Source of the DNA: Bacteroidota bacterium
GTDB lineage: Bacteria > Bacteroidota > Bacteroidia > Cytophagales > Cytophagaceae
Direction: 5' to 3'
Assembly: GCA_023392125.1 (NCBI GenBank)
Contig: JAEVZS010000033.1
Span: 144,223 to 208,222, forward strand
Length of the DNA: 64,000 nucleotides
Positions 8,859 through 17,617 of the stretch are shown here, piece after piece. The notes below the pieces were generated by a model. That model was not told where the DNA came from, did not search any database, and saw only the letters and a list, made by a program, of their open reading frames with translations. The position numbers and the translations under genes were made by a program. Each line of letters begins with the position of its first letter. Positions within the stretch are counted from its first letter, which is position 1.

Positions 8859-9707
8859 TTAGCCTTTTTTCAACATGGAAAGCAGGCCGGACAGTTGATT
8901 TTTTAGTTCTTTACGATCAATGATAAAATCCAGGAAACCATGTTCCAGCAGAAATTCTGCACTTTGGAAGCCCTTAGGAAGATCTTTTCCGATCGTTTCA
9001 CGGATTACTCTTGGTCCTGCAAAGCCGATGAGAGCACCCGGTTCAGCAATATTAAAGTCGCCAAGCATGGCAAATGAAGCAGTAACACCACCCGTAGTAG
9101 GATCTGTCATCAGGGATATATAGGGAAGCCCCTCTTTATCCAGCAGCGCCAGTTTGGCAGAGGTTTTGGCCATCTGCATCAGTGAGAAACCAGCTTCCAT
9201 CATACGGGCACCGCCCGATTTGGAAATCATCAGAAAAGGCACTTTCAGCTCGCGGGCTTTGTCAATACCGCGTGCTATTTTTTCGCCCACTACTGATCCC
9301 ATGGAACCTCCGATAAATTTGAAATCCATGCAGGATATCACAATCGTTGATCCGTTCATCTCACCGTAAGCGGTACGGACCGCATCATTAAGACCGGTTT
9401 TTTTGCGGCTGGCTTTTACACGATCCGGATATGGCTGAGAGTCCTCAAATTCGAGAGGATTGCCGGAAATCATATCCTTATCCAGTTCGGTAAACTGGTT
9501 GTCGTCAAACAGTATCTCAAAATACTCAGCCGACCCGATGCGGGTATGATAATTACATTGGGTACAGGTGTACGCGTTTTCCACCAGTTCGCTTGTCAGG
9601 AAGACGGCTTTACATTCCTGGCACTGATGCCATAGTCCGTCTGGAACTTCCTTTTTCAGCTCGGTCGGTGTGATTATACCTTTTTCTTTACGTTGAAACC
9701 AAGTCAT
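8859..9707 (-). CDS. accD: Acetyl-CoA carboxylase carboxyltransferase subunit beta
   Basis: 282 aa, the usual length. An N-terminal C4 zinc ribbon (CQEC...CTQCNYH, residues about 28-52) precedes the crotonase-fold carboxyltransferase domain with SKSGGARMMEAGFSLMQMAKTSAKLA and LMTDPTTGGVTASFAMLGD. With AccA, which is not in this window, it moves the carboxyl group from biotin to acetyl-CoA, the first committed step of fatty acid synthesis. It lies 55 bp downstream of the class I aldolase gene on the same strand, so the two may be co-transcribed. Confidence 0.96.
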   Translation of the reverse strand: MTWFQRKEKGIITPTELKKEVPDGLWHQCQECKAVFLTSELVENAYTCTQCNYHTRIGSAEYFEILFDDNQFTELDKDMISGNPLEFEDSQPYPDRVKASRKKTGLNDAVRTAYGEMNGSTIVISCMDFKFIGGSMGSVVGEKIARGIDKARELKVPFLMISKSGGARMMEAGFSLMQMAKTSAKLALLDKEGLPYISLMTDPTTGGVTASFAMLGDFNIAEPGALIGFAGPRVIRETIGKDLPKGFQSAEFLLEHGFLDFIIDRKELKNQLSGLLSMLKKG

Positions 9708-9762
9708 GCCTTGTATTTAAAATAATGCGTTTAGATCGATCTTTTTTGAAAACTGTATGTAT

Positions 9763-10818
9763 TTATGCCAGGGTGATTTCTTCAGTAAGATATACGTCCT
9801 GTACATTGTGAAGCAATTTTACTCCTTCGGAAAAGGGGCGCTGAAACGCTTTTCTGCCAAGGATAAGCCCCATACCTCCGGCTCTTTTATTGATTACAGC
9901 GGTTTTTACTGCATCGGTCAGATCCGATTCGCCTGATTCGCCACCAGAGTTGATCAGGCCTATCTTTCCCATGTAGCAGTTTGCTACCATATAGCGGGTC
10001 AGATCGATCGGGTGATCGGATGACAGTTTTGAATACATCCGGTCATCATATTTGCCAAAATTGAGTGCTTTAAATGCTCCGTTGTTTTCGGGCAGTTTCT
10101 GTTTTACCAGATCTGCACGCAGCGTGACTCCGAGGTGTGTTGCCTGGCTGCTCAGGTCTGTGGCATTATGATAGTTTACCCCATCTTTTTTAAATGCATC
10201 ATTGCGGGTATAGCACCATAGTATAGCGGCCATACCAAGCTCGTGAGCCAGTTCAAATGCTTCGCTTACTTCCTGTATCTGACGGTTTGATTCTTTGGCT
10301 CCGAAATATATGGTAGCGCCAACAGCTACTGCTCCCATATTCCACGCATCTTTTACCGACCCGAACATGATTTGATCATATTTGTTGGGATAGGTCAGCA
10401 GTTCGTTATGATTAATCTTTACTATAAACGGGATCTTGTGGGCATATTTTCTGGAATGAAGGGCCAGGGTTCCAAAACTGCTGGCAATAGCGCTGCTTCC
10501 TCCTTCAATGCCCAGACGTATAATATTCTCCGGATCGAAATAAATCGGATTAGGTGCAAAGCTGGCACCTGCTGTATGCTCTATATCCTGGTCTACCGGA
10601 AGTATGGAGACATAGCCTGTATTGGCAAGTCTTCCGTGACCAAATAAAGTGCTCAGATTTCTCAGTACCCTGTTGTTTCTGTCCGAAAGCGCAAAGCTCT
10701 CATCGACGTAACCGGGAGCCGGCTGGCGTATATCGGTTTTCGGAATAGTACTACATTCGTGTTTAAGCAGATACTCCGCATCGTTGCCTAAAAGTTCGAA
10801 AATATGATTGTATGACAT
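9763..10818 (-). CDS. fbaB: Class I fructose-bisphosphate aldolase (DhnA/FbaB type)
   Basis: 351 aa. It matches the archaeal/FbaB-type class I aldolases that use a Schiff-base lysine: LPVDQDIEHTAGASFAPNP near the N-terminus, FIVKINHNELL, a central GAVAVGATIYFG strand, and GGMGLILGRKAFQRPF near the end, a phosphate-binding segment. It performs the same reaction as the class II enzyme encoded 1.5 kb away but needs no metal. It precedes accD on the same strand. Its start has no strong ribosome site, as usual in this phylum. Confidence 0.92.
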   Translation of the reverse strand: MSYNHIFELLGNDAEYLLKHECSTIPKTDIRQPAPGYVDESFALSDRNNRVLRNLSTLFGHGRLANTGYVSILPVDQDIEHTAGASFAPNPIYFDPENIIRLGIEGGSSAIASSFGTLALHSRKYAHKIPFIVKINHNELLTYPNKYDQIMFGSVKDAWNMGAVAVGATIYFGAKESNRQIQEVSEAFELAHELGMAAILWCYTRNDAFKKDGVNYHNATDLSSQATHLGVTLRADLVKQKLPENNGAFKALNFGKYDDRMYSKLSSDHPIDLTRYMVANCYMGKIGLINSGGESGESDLTDAVKTAVINKRAGGMGLILGRKAFQRPFSEGVKLLHNVQDVYLTEEITLA

Positions 10819-11057
10819 ATTTTTTACTTTATAAAACAGTACTGAAAACCTCTTTCAGCAGCGAAAACTAAATCAAAGATATTTAAAAAAACAAAACCTG
10901 CAAATACCCCTAATGTTTAGCCGGGTCATCTACAGTGGTATTGAGAATTGACTGTATAGCTTTGAGATGATTTTCGGAAAAGACTAATGACCTCTCATGA
11001 TCGTCCTTGGCTAAGGATGAGGTTTTTAATAGCGAAACGTTGACTCCGTAATATACA

Positions 11058-11100
11058 AATCCGCACAAAATCTTCGTAATGGAAGTTTTTCGTGCGGATT
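11058..11100 (-). terminator. Hairpin at the end of the carB-DUF4834 unit
   Basis: Stem AATCCGCAC (11058-11066) pairs with GTGCGGATT (11092-11100), with extra pairing inside. It lies 18 bp past the stop of the minus-strand DUF4834 gene. The T tract is weak, so termination is probable rather than certain. Confidence 0.6.
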
Positions 11101-11118
11101 CATAAATATCATTCCGGG

Positions 11119-11397
11119 CTATTTTATTTCGACATAATCCACGTATTCTCCTTCGTTGTCGGGGATTTTAGGATCATTTTTTTTAGGTGGTACATAGTCA
11201 ACATTAATACTGCCTTCACGCTGTTCAGGCCTTCTGCCTGACTGATGCTGATAGCGGGGATCAAACTGACCGCCATTCTTTTTTACAAAGTCATTTACCG
11301 CTTTCTTCAGAAAATACTGAATGACCGGCTTAAAAAGCCATTTCAGAAGCAGATAAATGCAAAAGCAGAACAGTATAAGTTTTAAAAGTCCTCCCAT
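11119..11397 (-). CDS. DUF4834 family small membrane protein
   Basis: 92 aa from the ATG at 11397; a TTG nine bases upstream is possible but unlikely. One N-terminal membrane helix (LLKLILFCFCIYLLLKWLF) is followed by an amphipathic basic stretch and a Pro/charged, disordered cytosolic tail ending in EYVDYVEIK. This layout and the tail fit DUF4834, found across Bacteroidota with no known function. It starts 13 bp after carB and is the last gene of that unit. Confidence 0.7.
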   Translation of the reverse strand: MGGLLKLILFCFCIYLLLKWLFKPVIQYFLKKAVNDFVKKNGGQFDPRYQHQSGRRPEQREGSINVDYVPPKKNDPKIPDNEGEYVDYVEIK

Positions 11398-11410
11398 TAT
11401 AACCAATAAG

Positions 11411-14224
11411 CTATTTGCTCAGATATAAGTTCCTTTCAGAGTATACTTTTATAAAGAAATCATCTTTCAGATCATCGATAAAGTAAATCGCCTCCCCCGT
11501 AGACTTCATCTCGGGACCAAGTTCCTTTTTGATATCCGCAAACTTATGGAACGAGAATACAGGGATTTTTATTGCATAACCTTTTTTATGCGGCTTGAAA
11601 TCAAAGTCACTGACTTTTTTCTCCCCGAGCATCACCTTGGTTGCGTAGTTTACATAAGGTTCTTTGTATGCCTTGCAGATAAACGGCACGGTACGTGATG
11701 CTCTCGGGTTTGCCTCGATGATATATACTTTCTCGTCTTTGATGGCAAACTGAATATTGATCAGACCAACGGTATTGAGCGCTATAGCGATCTTTTTGGT
11801 ATATTCTTCGATCTGGCGCATTACGTTCTCGCTCAGATCAAAAGGTGGCAGTACTGCATAAGAGTCTCCCGAATGGATACCTGCAGGCTCGATATGCTCC
11901 ATGATACCGATGATATAGGCATTTTCTCCGTCGCAGATCGCATCAGCTTCGGCCTCAATTGCGTTTTCGAGAAAATGATCAAGCAATACCCGGTTATCAG
12001 GATGATCTTTTAGCAGGTCTACTACATGCTGTTCCAGTTCCTCTTCATTGATTACAATCTTCATGCTCTGACCACCGAGTACATAAGAAGGTCTTACCAG
12101 CAGCGGATAATCGAGCTCCTTGGAGAGCTCGATTGCTTCTTCGGCAGAGGTAATTACACCGAATCTTGGATATGGGATATTGTTTTCTTTGAGCAGAGTA
12201 GAGAAACTCCCGCGGTCTTCAGCAAGGTCTAGTGCCTTAAAAGAAGTCCCCATGATCTTGATACCGTATTTCTCCAGCTTTTCGGCAAGCTTAAGTGCTG
12301 TCTGCCCGCCAAGCTGTACGATCACACCTTCCGGTTTCTCGTGCAGTATGATATCGTAGATATGCTCCCAGAATACAGGCTCGAAGTACAGCTTGTCAGC
12401 GATGTCAAAGTCTGTCGATACTGTCTCAGGATTGCAGTTGATCATGATCGTTTCATAGCCGCACTCTTTGGCGGCCAGCACGCCGTGTACACAGGAATAA
12501 TCAAACTCTATACCCTGACCGATACGGTTGGGACCTGAGCCGAGTACTACTACTTTTTTACGATCAGAAGAGACCGATTCGTTTTCGCCATCGAACGTAG
12601 AATAGTAATACGGGGTTTTGGCTTCAAATTCAGCGGCGCAGGTATCAACCAGCTTGTATACACGGTGTATACCCATTTCGCGGCGCTTGTTAAATACTTC
12701 ACTTTCCAGGCAGCGAAGCAGGTGAGCGATCTGACGGTCAGCATAACCTTTTTGCTTGGCTGTGCGCATCAGGCTCTCAGGAATGGTATCAAGTGTATGT
12801 TTCTGGATTTCTTTGTCAAACAGGTGAAGCTCTTCGACCTGATGCAGAAACCAGGGGTCAATCTGAGTAATTTTGCGGATTGTCTTGAAAGGAATACCCA
12901 TCGTAAAGGCATCCTTAATATGAAACAGACGGTTCCAGCTTGGCTTCTCAAGACTTTCCAGAATCTGGTCCTGTCTTTGCAGCTCCTTGCCATCAGCGCC
13001 AAGGCCATTGCGTTTGATCTCCAGCGACTGACAGGCTTTTTGCAGGGCTTCCTGAAAATTGCGGCCTATACCCATTACCTCGCCCACAGATTTCATAGAC
13101 AGACCCAGTTCGCGGTTGGTCCCTTTAAACTTGTCAAAGTTCCAGCGCGGGATCTTTACGATCACATAATCCAGAGCGGGCTCAAAGCAGGCACTGGTAG
13201 TACCGGTGATCGCGTTTTTGAGTTCATCGAGGTTGTATCCGATAGCAAGCTTGGCAGCGATCTTGGCGATAGGATATCCTGTCGCTTTGGATGCCAGTGC
13301 CGATGAGCGTGATACCCTCGGGTTGATTTCTATACCTACAATAGTGTCGTCTTCCGGATTTACCGCAAACTGTACGTTGCATCCACCGGCAAACTGTCCG
13401 ATACCGTTCATCATCTTGATAGCGAGATTTCGCATCTTCTGGTATATGGTGTCGGGCAGTGTCATGGCAGGCGCAACAGTGATTGAGTCGCCGGTATGCA
13501 CCCCCATAGGGTCAAAGTTTTCGATAGAGCAGATGATGATCACATTGCCTTTATTGTCTCTGAGCAGCTCAAGCTCATATTCTTTCCAGCCCAGAATGCT
13601 CTGTTCGATCAGTACTTCGTGAATAGGAGAAGCCTCCAGACCGGCAGAAAGCGCTTTTTCAAATGTAGAAGGATCATTGACAAATCCTCCTCCGGAGCCT
13701 CCCAGTGTATAGGAAGGGCGAATTACCAGGGGAAAACCGATTTTCTGTGCTATTTCCTTTCCTTTCAGAAAAGAAGTAGCAGTTTCGCCTTTACACACAG
13801 TAACATCCAGCTCGAGCATCAGCTTACGGAACTTCTCACGATCTTCGGTAGTTTCGATCGCGTCGATATCTACACCAATGATACGCACGCCATATTTCTC
13901 CCATATTCCTGCTTTGTCACATTCTATGGCCAGATTTAGCGCCGTCTGGCCGCCCATGGTTGGGAGTACTGCATCGATCTTGTGTTTTTCGAGGATTTCG
14001 ATGATCGATTTTTTCTCTAAAGGTTTCAGATATACATTATCTGCGGTCACCTCATCCGTCATGATCGTAGCCGGGTTAGAGTTGATAAGTGTGACTTCGA
14101 TTCCTTCCTCTCTCAAAGACCTTGAAGCCTGAGAACCTGAATAGTCAAACTCGCAGGCCTGGCCAATTACGATCGGACCGCTACCGATAATTAATACTGA
14201 TTTAATACTTTGATCTTTTGGCAT
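11411..14224 (-). CDS. carB: Carbamoyl-phosphate synthase large subunit, short form
   Basis: 937 aa from the ATG at 14224 (MPKDQSIKSVLIIGSGPIVIG); the frame open to 14314 adds a non-conserved leader. Both ATP-grasp halves are complete (GSGPIVIGQACEFDYSG and GSGPNRIGQGIEFDYSC; VLIEQS...EINPRVSRSSALASKATGYP and EANPRASRTVPFICKA). The protein stops just after GPEMKSTGEAI, where the MGS-like allosteric domain of about 130 residues begins in the E. coli type (about 1070 aa). Synthesis of carbamoyl phosphate for arginine and pyrimidines should be kept, but UMP/ornithine control through that domain should be absent. CarA is not in this window. Confidence 0.95.
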   Translation of the reverse strand: MPKDQSIKSVLIIGSGPIVIGQACEFDYSGSQASRSLREEGIEVTLINSNPATIMTDEVTADNVYLKPLEKKSIIEILEKHKIDAVLPTMGGQTALNLAIECDKAGIWEKYGVRIIGVDIDAIETTEDREKFRKLMLELDVTVCKGETATSFLKGKEIAQKIGFPLVIRPSYTLGGSGGGFVNDPSTFEKALSAGLEASPIHEVLIEQSILGWKEYELELLRDNKGNVIIICSIENFDPMGVHTGDSITVAPAMTLPDTIYQKMRNLAIKMMNGIGQFAGGCNVQFAVNPEDDTIVGIEINPRVSRSSALASKATGYPIAKIAAKLAIGYNLDELKNAITGTTSACFEPALDYVIVKIPRWNFDKFKGTNRELGLSMKSVGEVMGIGRNFQEALQKACQSLEIKRNGLGADGKELQRQDQILESLEKPSWNRLFHIKDAFTMGIPFKTIRKITQIDPWFLHQVEELHLFDKEIQKHTLDTIPESLMRTAKQKGYADRQIAHLLRCLESEVFNKRREMGIHRVYKLVDTCAAEFEAKTPYYYSTFDGENESVSSDRKKVVVLGSGPNRIGQGIEFDYSCVHGVLAAKECGYETIMINCNPETVSTDFDIADKLYFEPVFWEHIYDIILHEKPEGVIVQLGGQTALKLAEKLEKYGIKIMGTSFKALDLAEDRGSFSTLLKENNIPYPRFGVITSAEEAIELSKELDYPLLVRPSYVLGGQSMKIVINEEELEQHVVDLLKDHPDNRVLLDHFLENAIEAEADAICDGENAYIIGIMEHIEPAGIHSGDSYAVLPPFDLSENVMRQIEEYTKKIAIALNTVGLINIQFAIKDEKVYIIEANPRASRTVPFICKAYKEPYVNYATKVMLGEKKVSDFDFKPHKKGYAIKIPVFSFHKFADIKKELGPEMKSTGEAIYFIDDLKDDFFIKVYSERNLYLSK

Positions 14225-14406
14225 GGTAAGATGTTGTGTATTAGGCTTAATTCCTTTTTTAAATGGTACTTTAAAACGAATGTTGAGTTCAAAATTCTGC
14301 GAAGTTAAGCACAAAACGGGGTAATCAAAAAGATTGAACCGGAAAATGAACCAAATTTTGCATGCCTGCAGCGTAGGTTTCTGCTCCGGATAACCCGGCT
14401 TGCTGC

Positions 14407-15321
14407 TCAGGAATTGTTTGTATCGATTTCCTTCATTTCGATCTGGACAGTATTGGATGCCGGGGTCACTTTATGGCCCATTACCTGGGCATAGGCTTGC
14501 GTAAACTCTACACCGAGCAGCATAATCATGGCAGAGTAGTTGACCCATATCAGGATCAGTACAATCGATCCGGCTGCACCGTATGTAGTATTGAAGTTGC
14601 TGGTGCTCAGATAAATTCCGATCAGGTACTTGCCCACTGTAAATAGCAGGGTAGTAACCAGTGCACCTACAGCTACATCTTTCCAGGGTACGCGCACATC
14701 TGGCAGTACCTTGAATATGAAGGCAAAAGCAATAGCCAGAATCAGAAACGATACAATGGCTGACATCAGCGGAACAATAGTACTCAGGGCTCCGGGCAGA
14801 ATCAGCACCAGCATATCACGGAATACCGTCATAAACAGGTCTATGAAAATAGACAGAAGCATGAGCATACCCAGAAACAATACCATAAGAAAGGATAGTA
14901 CCCGGTTTTTGATCAGCTTGAGTATGCCTTTTTTTGGCTTGGGGCGTACGCCCCATATAGTATTGAGCGAAGACTGTATAATGGTAAATACTGAGCTGGC
15001 ACTAAAGGCAAGTATGGACAGACCTACCAGTGTCATGAGCGGAGTGGTATGTGTAAGATCGGCATTTTCTATGATCTTCTGTACCTCGCGTGCGGCGTTT
15101 TCGCCAACGATTTCCCCGACTTGTCGCGCCAGAGTGCCTTTGATCATATCCTCTTCTATAAAGAGGCCCGTGACCCGGATGATCAGGATCAGCATGCCTG
15201 GCAGCGAAAATATGGTATAAAAAGCGATGGATGCGCTCAGTGCGATTACATTGTCGCGCTGAAACTCTCTGAACATGGTCTTAAGCAGTTCAAAGATGGT
15301 TTTGAAAGTCGAAACAGGCAT
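14407..15321 (-). CDS. YihY/BrkB family inner-membrane protein
   Basis: 304 aa from the ATG at 15321; a GTG at 15360 would add 13 residues. It has the family pattern: an N-terminal amphipathic segment and NVIALSASIAFYTIFSLPGML, six hydrophobic helices, and a conserved FNTTYGAAGSIVLILIWVNYSAMIMLLGVEFTQAYA near the end. The family was once named RNase BN in error; members are polytopic membrane proteins of unknown role, some tied to serum resistance. The C-terminal tail is short and polar. It is divergent from the small gene at 15472. Confidence 0.88.
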   Translation of the reverse strand: MPVSTFKTIFELLKTMFREFQRDNVIALSASIAFYTIFSLPGMLILIIRVTGLFIEEDMIKGTLARQVGEIVGENAAREVQKIIENADLTHTTPLMTLVGLSILAFSASSVFTIIQSSLNTIWGVRPKPKKGILKLIKNRVLSFLMVLFLGMLMLLSIFIDLFMTVFRDMLVLILPGALSTIVPLMSAIVSFLILAIAFAFIFKVLPDVRVPWKDVAVGALVTTLLFTVGKYLIGIYLSTSNFNTTYGAAGSIVLILIWVNYSAMIMLLGVEFTQAYAQVMGHKVTPASNTVQIEMKEIDTNNS

Positions 15322-15471
15322 GAGGCTATCGTCTAATATCGGCAGCGGAGCATTTACCACAGCTTGTGCATTTGCACAGGTTCAGAAAAAGGACGCGCTA
15401 CCCAACTATATTTTGTAAATGTTTGTTGTAAAATAAAGGAAAAAAATCAAAAACAAACAGCGATACGAACT

Positions 15472-15687
15472 ATGAGGAATAAAGATAAAAGACTAACCGG
15501 AAACCAATACGACAGTCTGGAAATAAGAGGATCAACCCGGCCGCTCAATCCGGACAATCAGGATCTGGCTGATCAGGTCAGAGAGGAATTTATGGATGGT
15601 CCCGATGAGCCCGGCGACAATGTGCCGGTAAAACATCCAAATCGCAATACAGACAAGCCAAGTATTGACAAACCGCCATATTCTTAA
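15472..15687 (+). CDS. Small hydrophilic hypothetical protein
   Basis: 71 aa from the ATG at 15472. The longer frame from 15364 runs through the promoter region and looks non-coding. The product is acidic and proline/asparagine rich (GNQYDSLEIRGSTRPLNPDN...NTDKPSIDKPPYS), without membrane helices or Cys, and is likely disordered. An A-rich stretch lies just upstream. The composition differs from random frames, which supports coding, but I do not recognise the family. Confidence 0.5.
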   Translation: MRNKDKRLTGNQYDSLEIRGSTRPLNPDNQDLADQVREEFMDGPDEPGDNVPVKHPNRNTDKPSIDKPPYS

Positions 15688-15744
15688 AGACTGGTAGCCG
15701 CACAGGCGGCAGGCATGGCGGGCAAACCTTTAGTTACTGACTTA

Positions 15745-15954
15745 TTAGTAGTATCCGCGATCGTCTGCCGGCTGTAGCTGCAGTCCCGGAATAATCATCA
15801 GATCAAATTTGCTCAACACCTTTTCGGTGCCTTTTTCGTTGGCAAGATGAAAGTAGTATCCATCAATCTTGTTGACTTTCCAGTTCTGATTATTCTGTGT
15901 ATCTACCAGCGTATCGCCTGCTTTGATAATGGTTTCTCTTTTTATCTTAATCAT
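15745..15954 (-). CDS. Small hypothetical protein, possible SH3-like fold
   Basis: 69 aa from the ATG at 15954, preceded by AAGGTAGGAC, a rare near-Shine-Dalgarno match that favours this start over the ATG 18 bases upstream. The sequence alternates short strands (KAGDTLVDTQNNQNWKVNKIDGYYFHLANEKGTEKVLSKFDL), which suggests a small beta-barrel. No motif or family is recognised. It stands alone between convergent and divergent neighbours. Confidence 0.5.
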   Translation of the reverse strand: MIKIKRETIIKAGDTLVDTQNNQNWKVNKIDGYYFHLANEKGTEKVLSKFDLMIIPGLQLQPADDRGYY

Positions 15955-15972
15955 AGTCCTACCTTTCTGCAA

Positions 15973-16339
15973 AGCTAATAAATTTTGTTATATGCATAGC
16001 ATATTTGATGGTGGCTGTGCTGTCCGTATCCAGATTTTGTATGGTACCTGATATGTGCCAGAGTGGCACTGCCAAGTGGGAAAATGAAATACTCTATGTG
16101 CTCGATCGGGCTGGTGTGTGCGGTATATTCCGGGGCCGTATGCAAGGGGGGTATTACGGATAGCTGAAATATGGAGTTTACAGGTCGACAAATACATATG
16201 CTTAAGGAGACTTAACGGTTTGTTTTTTAATTTATTATATTGGAAGAGTGCCTTGAATATTTTTTTGTCAGGCGGTATCACGGATTGAAGAATTATTTCT
16301 ACATTTAGTTCGGAAATATCAGTACGATATTAAACACAT
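15973..16339. other. Intergenic region before exbB
   Basis: About 365 bases between divergent genes. A minus-strand frame of 97 codons here has erratic composition and no homology that I recognise, so I treat it as non-coding. The segment TACATTTAG at 16300-16308 resembles a weak Bacteroidota -7 box for exbB, but without a well-placed -33 element. Confidence 0.35.
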
Positions 16340-17029
16340 ATGTTTCATCAAATCCTTTTGCAAATACAGACTGCAACTGCTACAAATGCACCTGTACCGG
16401 AAGATTCTGAAATGACTCTGCTGGATCTCTTTCTTAAGGGCGGTTATCTCATGATTCCGATCCTGATATTATCAGTTATCGCAGTTACTATTTTTGTAGA
16501 GAGACTGCTCTATCTGCGCAAAGCAGCCAGAAAAGATTCCAGCCTGCTGCGTACACTCAAAAGCAGGATACGAGATGGGAGGCTGGATGAAGCCAGAGAG
16601 TTGTGTACGGTTTCCGACAGCGTTACCGGACGTATACTGAGCAAAGCTCTTAATCGTCTGGGCATGCCTGTACGGGAGATCGAAAATAGTATGCAAAATG
16701 CCGCTGCGGTGGAAGTAGCCCGTATGGAGAAAAAAATCAGTCTGCTGGCCGCCATTGCTACCATAGCTCCCATGTTCGGGTTTCTGGGTACGGTAGTAGG
16801 TATGATCAGGTCTTTTTATAATATCTCCATTGCCAATGATATCAGCATAGGTATTATAGCGGGCGGTATTTATGAAAAGATGATCACTTCCGCTTATGGT
16901 CTGGTGGTGGGCGTGACAGCCTATATTATGTATACATCGCTCAACTATATGACCGACAATATTATCTCGGACGTAGAGTCGGATATAGCAGACTTTATGG
17001 AAATACTATATAACCCGGTGCGAGTATGA
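16340..17029 (+). CDS. MotA/TolQ/ExbB proton-channel family protein
   Basis: 229 aa. A short N-terminal tail leads to a first membrane helix (GGYLMIPILILSVIAVTIFVERLLYLRKA), a cytosolic domain with the RMEKKISLLAAIATIAPMFGFLGTVVGMI signature of ExbB/TolQ, and a third helix (SAYGLVVGVTAYIMYTSLNY). It forms the pentameric channel that uses proton motive force to drive TonB or Tol-Pal type work across the periplasm. The stop overlaps the start of the ExbD gene by 4 bp (ATGA), so the two are translationally coupled. No TonB gene follows. Confidence 0.92.
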   Translation: MFHQILLQIQTATATNAPVPEDSEMTLLDLFLKGGYLMIPILILSVIAVTIFVERLLYLRKAARKDSSLLRTLKSRIRDGRLDEARELCTVSDSVTGRILSKALNRLGMPVREIENSMQNAAAVEVARMEKKISLLAAIATIAPMFGFLGTVVGMIRSFYNISIANDISIGIIAGGIYEKMITSAYGLVVGVTAYIMYTSLNYMTDNIISDVESDIADFMEILYNPVRV

Positions 17030-17433
17030 AGATAAGACGCCGAAAAAAAGGGCATGCCGGTATGGAAGCCTCTTCGCTGTCCGATATACTGTTTTTTCTG
17101 ATGCTGTTTTTCCTGATGGTCTCCACACTGGCCAGCCAAAACGCCATAGGTCTGCTTCTGCCCGAGTCACGTACCGGCAAGAGCATGCACCAGGAGCTGG
17201 TCAATATCTCGATCAACAGCCAGAAGCAGTATTTTTATGAAAACAAACCTATCTCTTTTGAGGAGTATGAGGATCTGCTACGAAGAAAAAGTCAGGAGTC
17301 CGGACCAGGCAAGACCGTAGCCTTGCGGGTCGACAAGACCGTACCGGTCGAGGAGCTGGTGCATGCTGTAGATGTGGTTAATCTGTACAAGCTGCGATCA
17401 GTGATCGCCACCACTAACAAGGCGGCAAACTAG
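17026..17433 (+). CDS. ExbD/TolR family protein
   Basis: 135 aa, typical for ExbD/TolR. A basic N-terminus (MKIRRRKKGHAG) precedes the single membrane helix SLSDILFFLMLFFLMVSTLA, which holds the conserved Asp of the proton path. A periplasmic domain follows, ending in VALRVDKTVPVEELVHAVDVVNLYKLRSVIATTN, the conserved ExbD C-terminal pattern. It partners with the ExbB-like protein encoded just upstream. The partner energy-coupling protein must be encoded elsewhere. Confidence 0.92.
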   Translation: MKIRRRKKGHAGMEASSLSDILFFLMLFFLMVSTLASQNAIGLLLPESRTGKSMHQELVNISINSQKQYFYENKPISFEEYEDLLRRKSQESGPGKTVALRVDKTVPVEELVHAVDVVNLYKLRSVIATTNKAAN

Positions 17434-17457
17434 ATTACGGACTTTATAAAAATAGAG

Positions 17458-17495
17458 AAAGCCTTTGCAAACATCTTTTGCAAAGGCTTTTCTTT
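17458..17495 (+). terminator. Intrinsic terminator of the exbBD operon
   Basis: Stem AAAGCCTTTGCAAA (17458-17471) pairs with its complement at 17477-17490, and a T-rich tract follows. It isolates the operon from the CRISPR leader that begins about 70 bp later. Confidence 0.88.
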
Positions 17496-17564
17496 TTGTG
17501 ATGGCACAGGATTCAAAAACCGGCCTTCTTATTCGTCTTGAGAGTATTGGTGGGCTGTTTTTCT

Positions 17565-17617
17565 GGTCCTGATATTGGCAACAAGTGTCTGTAGCAAAGC
17601 TAACTAGTGAGGTCTAT
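17565..17617. promoter_or_regulatory. Leader of CRISPR array 1 (conserved with leader 2)
   Basis: These 53 bases match the 53 bases before array 2 (26751-26803) at 46 positions, with a central block of 29 identical bases covering GTGTCTGTAGCAAAGCTAAC. Sequences flanking further left do not match, so this is the leader adjoining the first repeat. The segment AACTAGTGAGGT (17602-17613) is an inverted copy, 11 of 12 pairs counting one G-U, of ATCTCACTAATT in the first repeat. The leader lies at the low-coordinate end although the crRNA sense is the minus strand. Confidence 0.85.

Noticed and set aside
12665..13306. Long plus-strand frames opposite carB (12665, 13206, 13496)
   Set aside because: They are antisense shadows of a well-supported carB, caused by its codon bias, and have no homology that I recognise.
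15988..16281. 97-codon minus-strand frame
   Set aside because: The composition is erratic (many His, Arg, Pro and Trp without pattern), there is no recognisable family, and it sits in the divergent promoter region of exbB.
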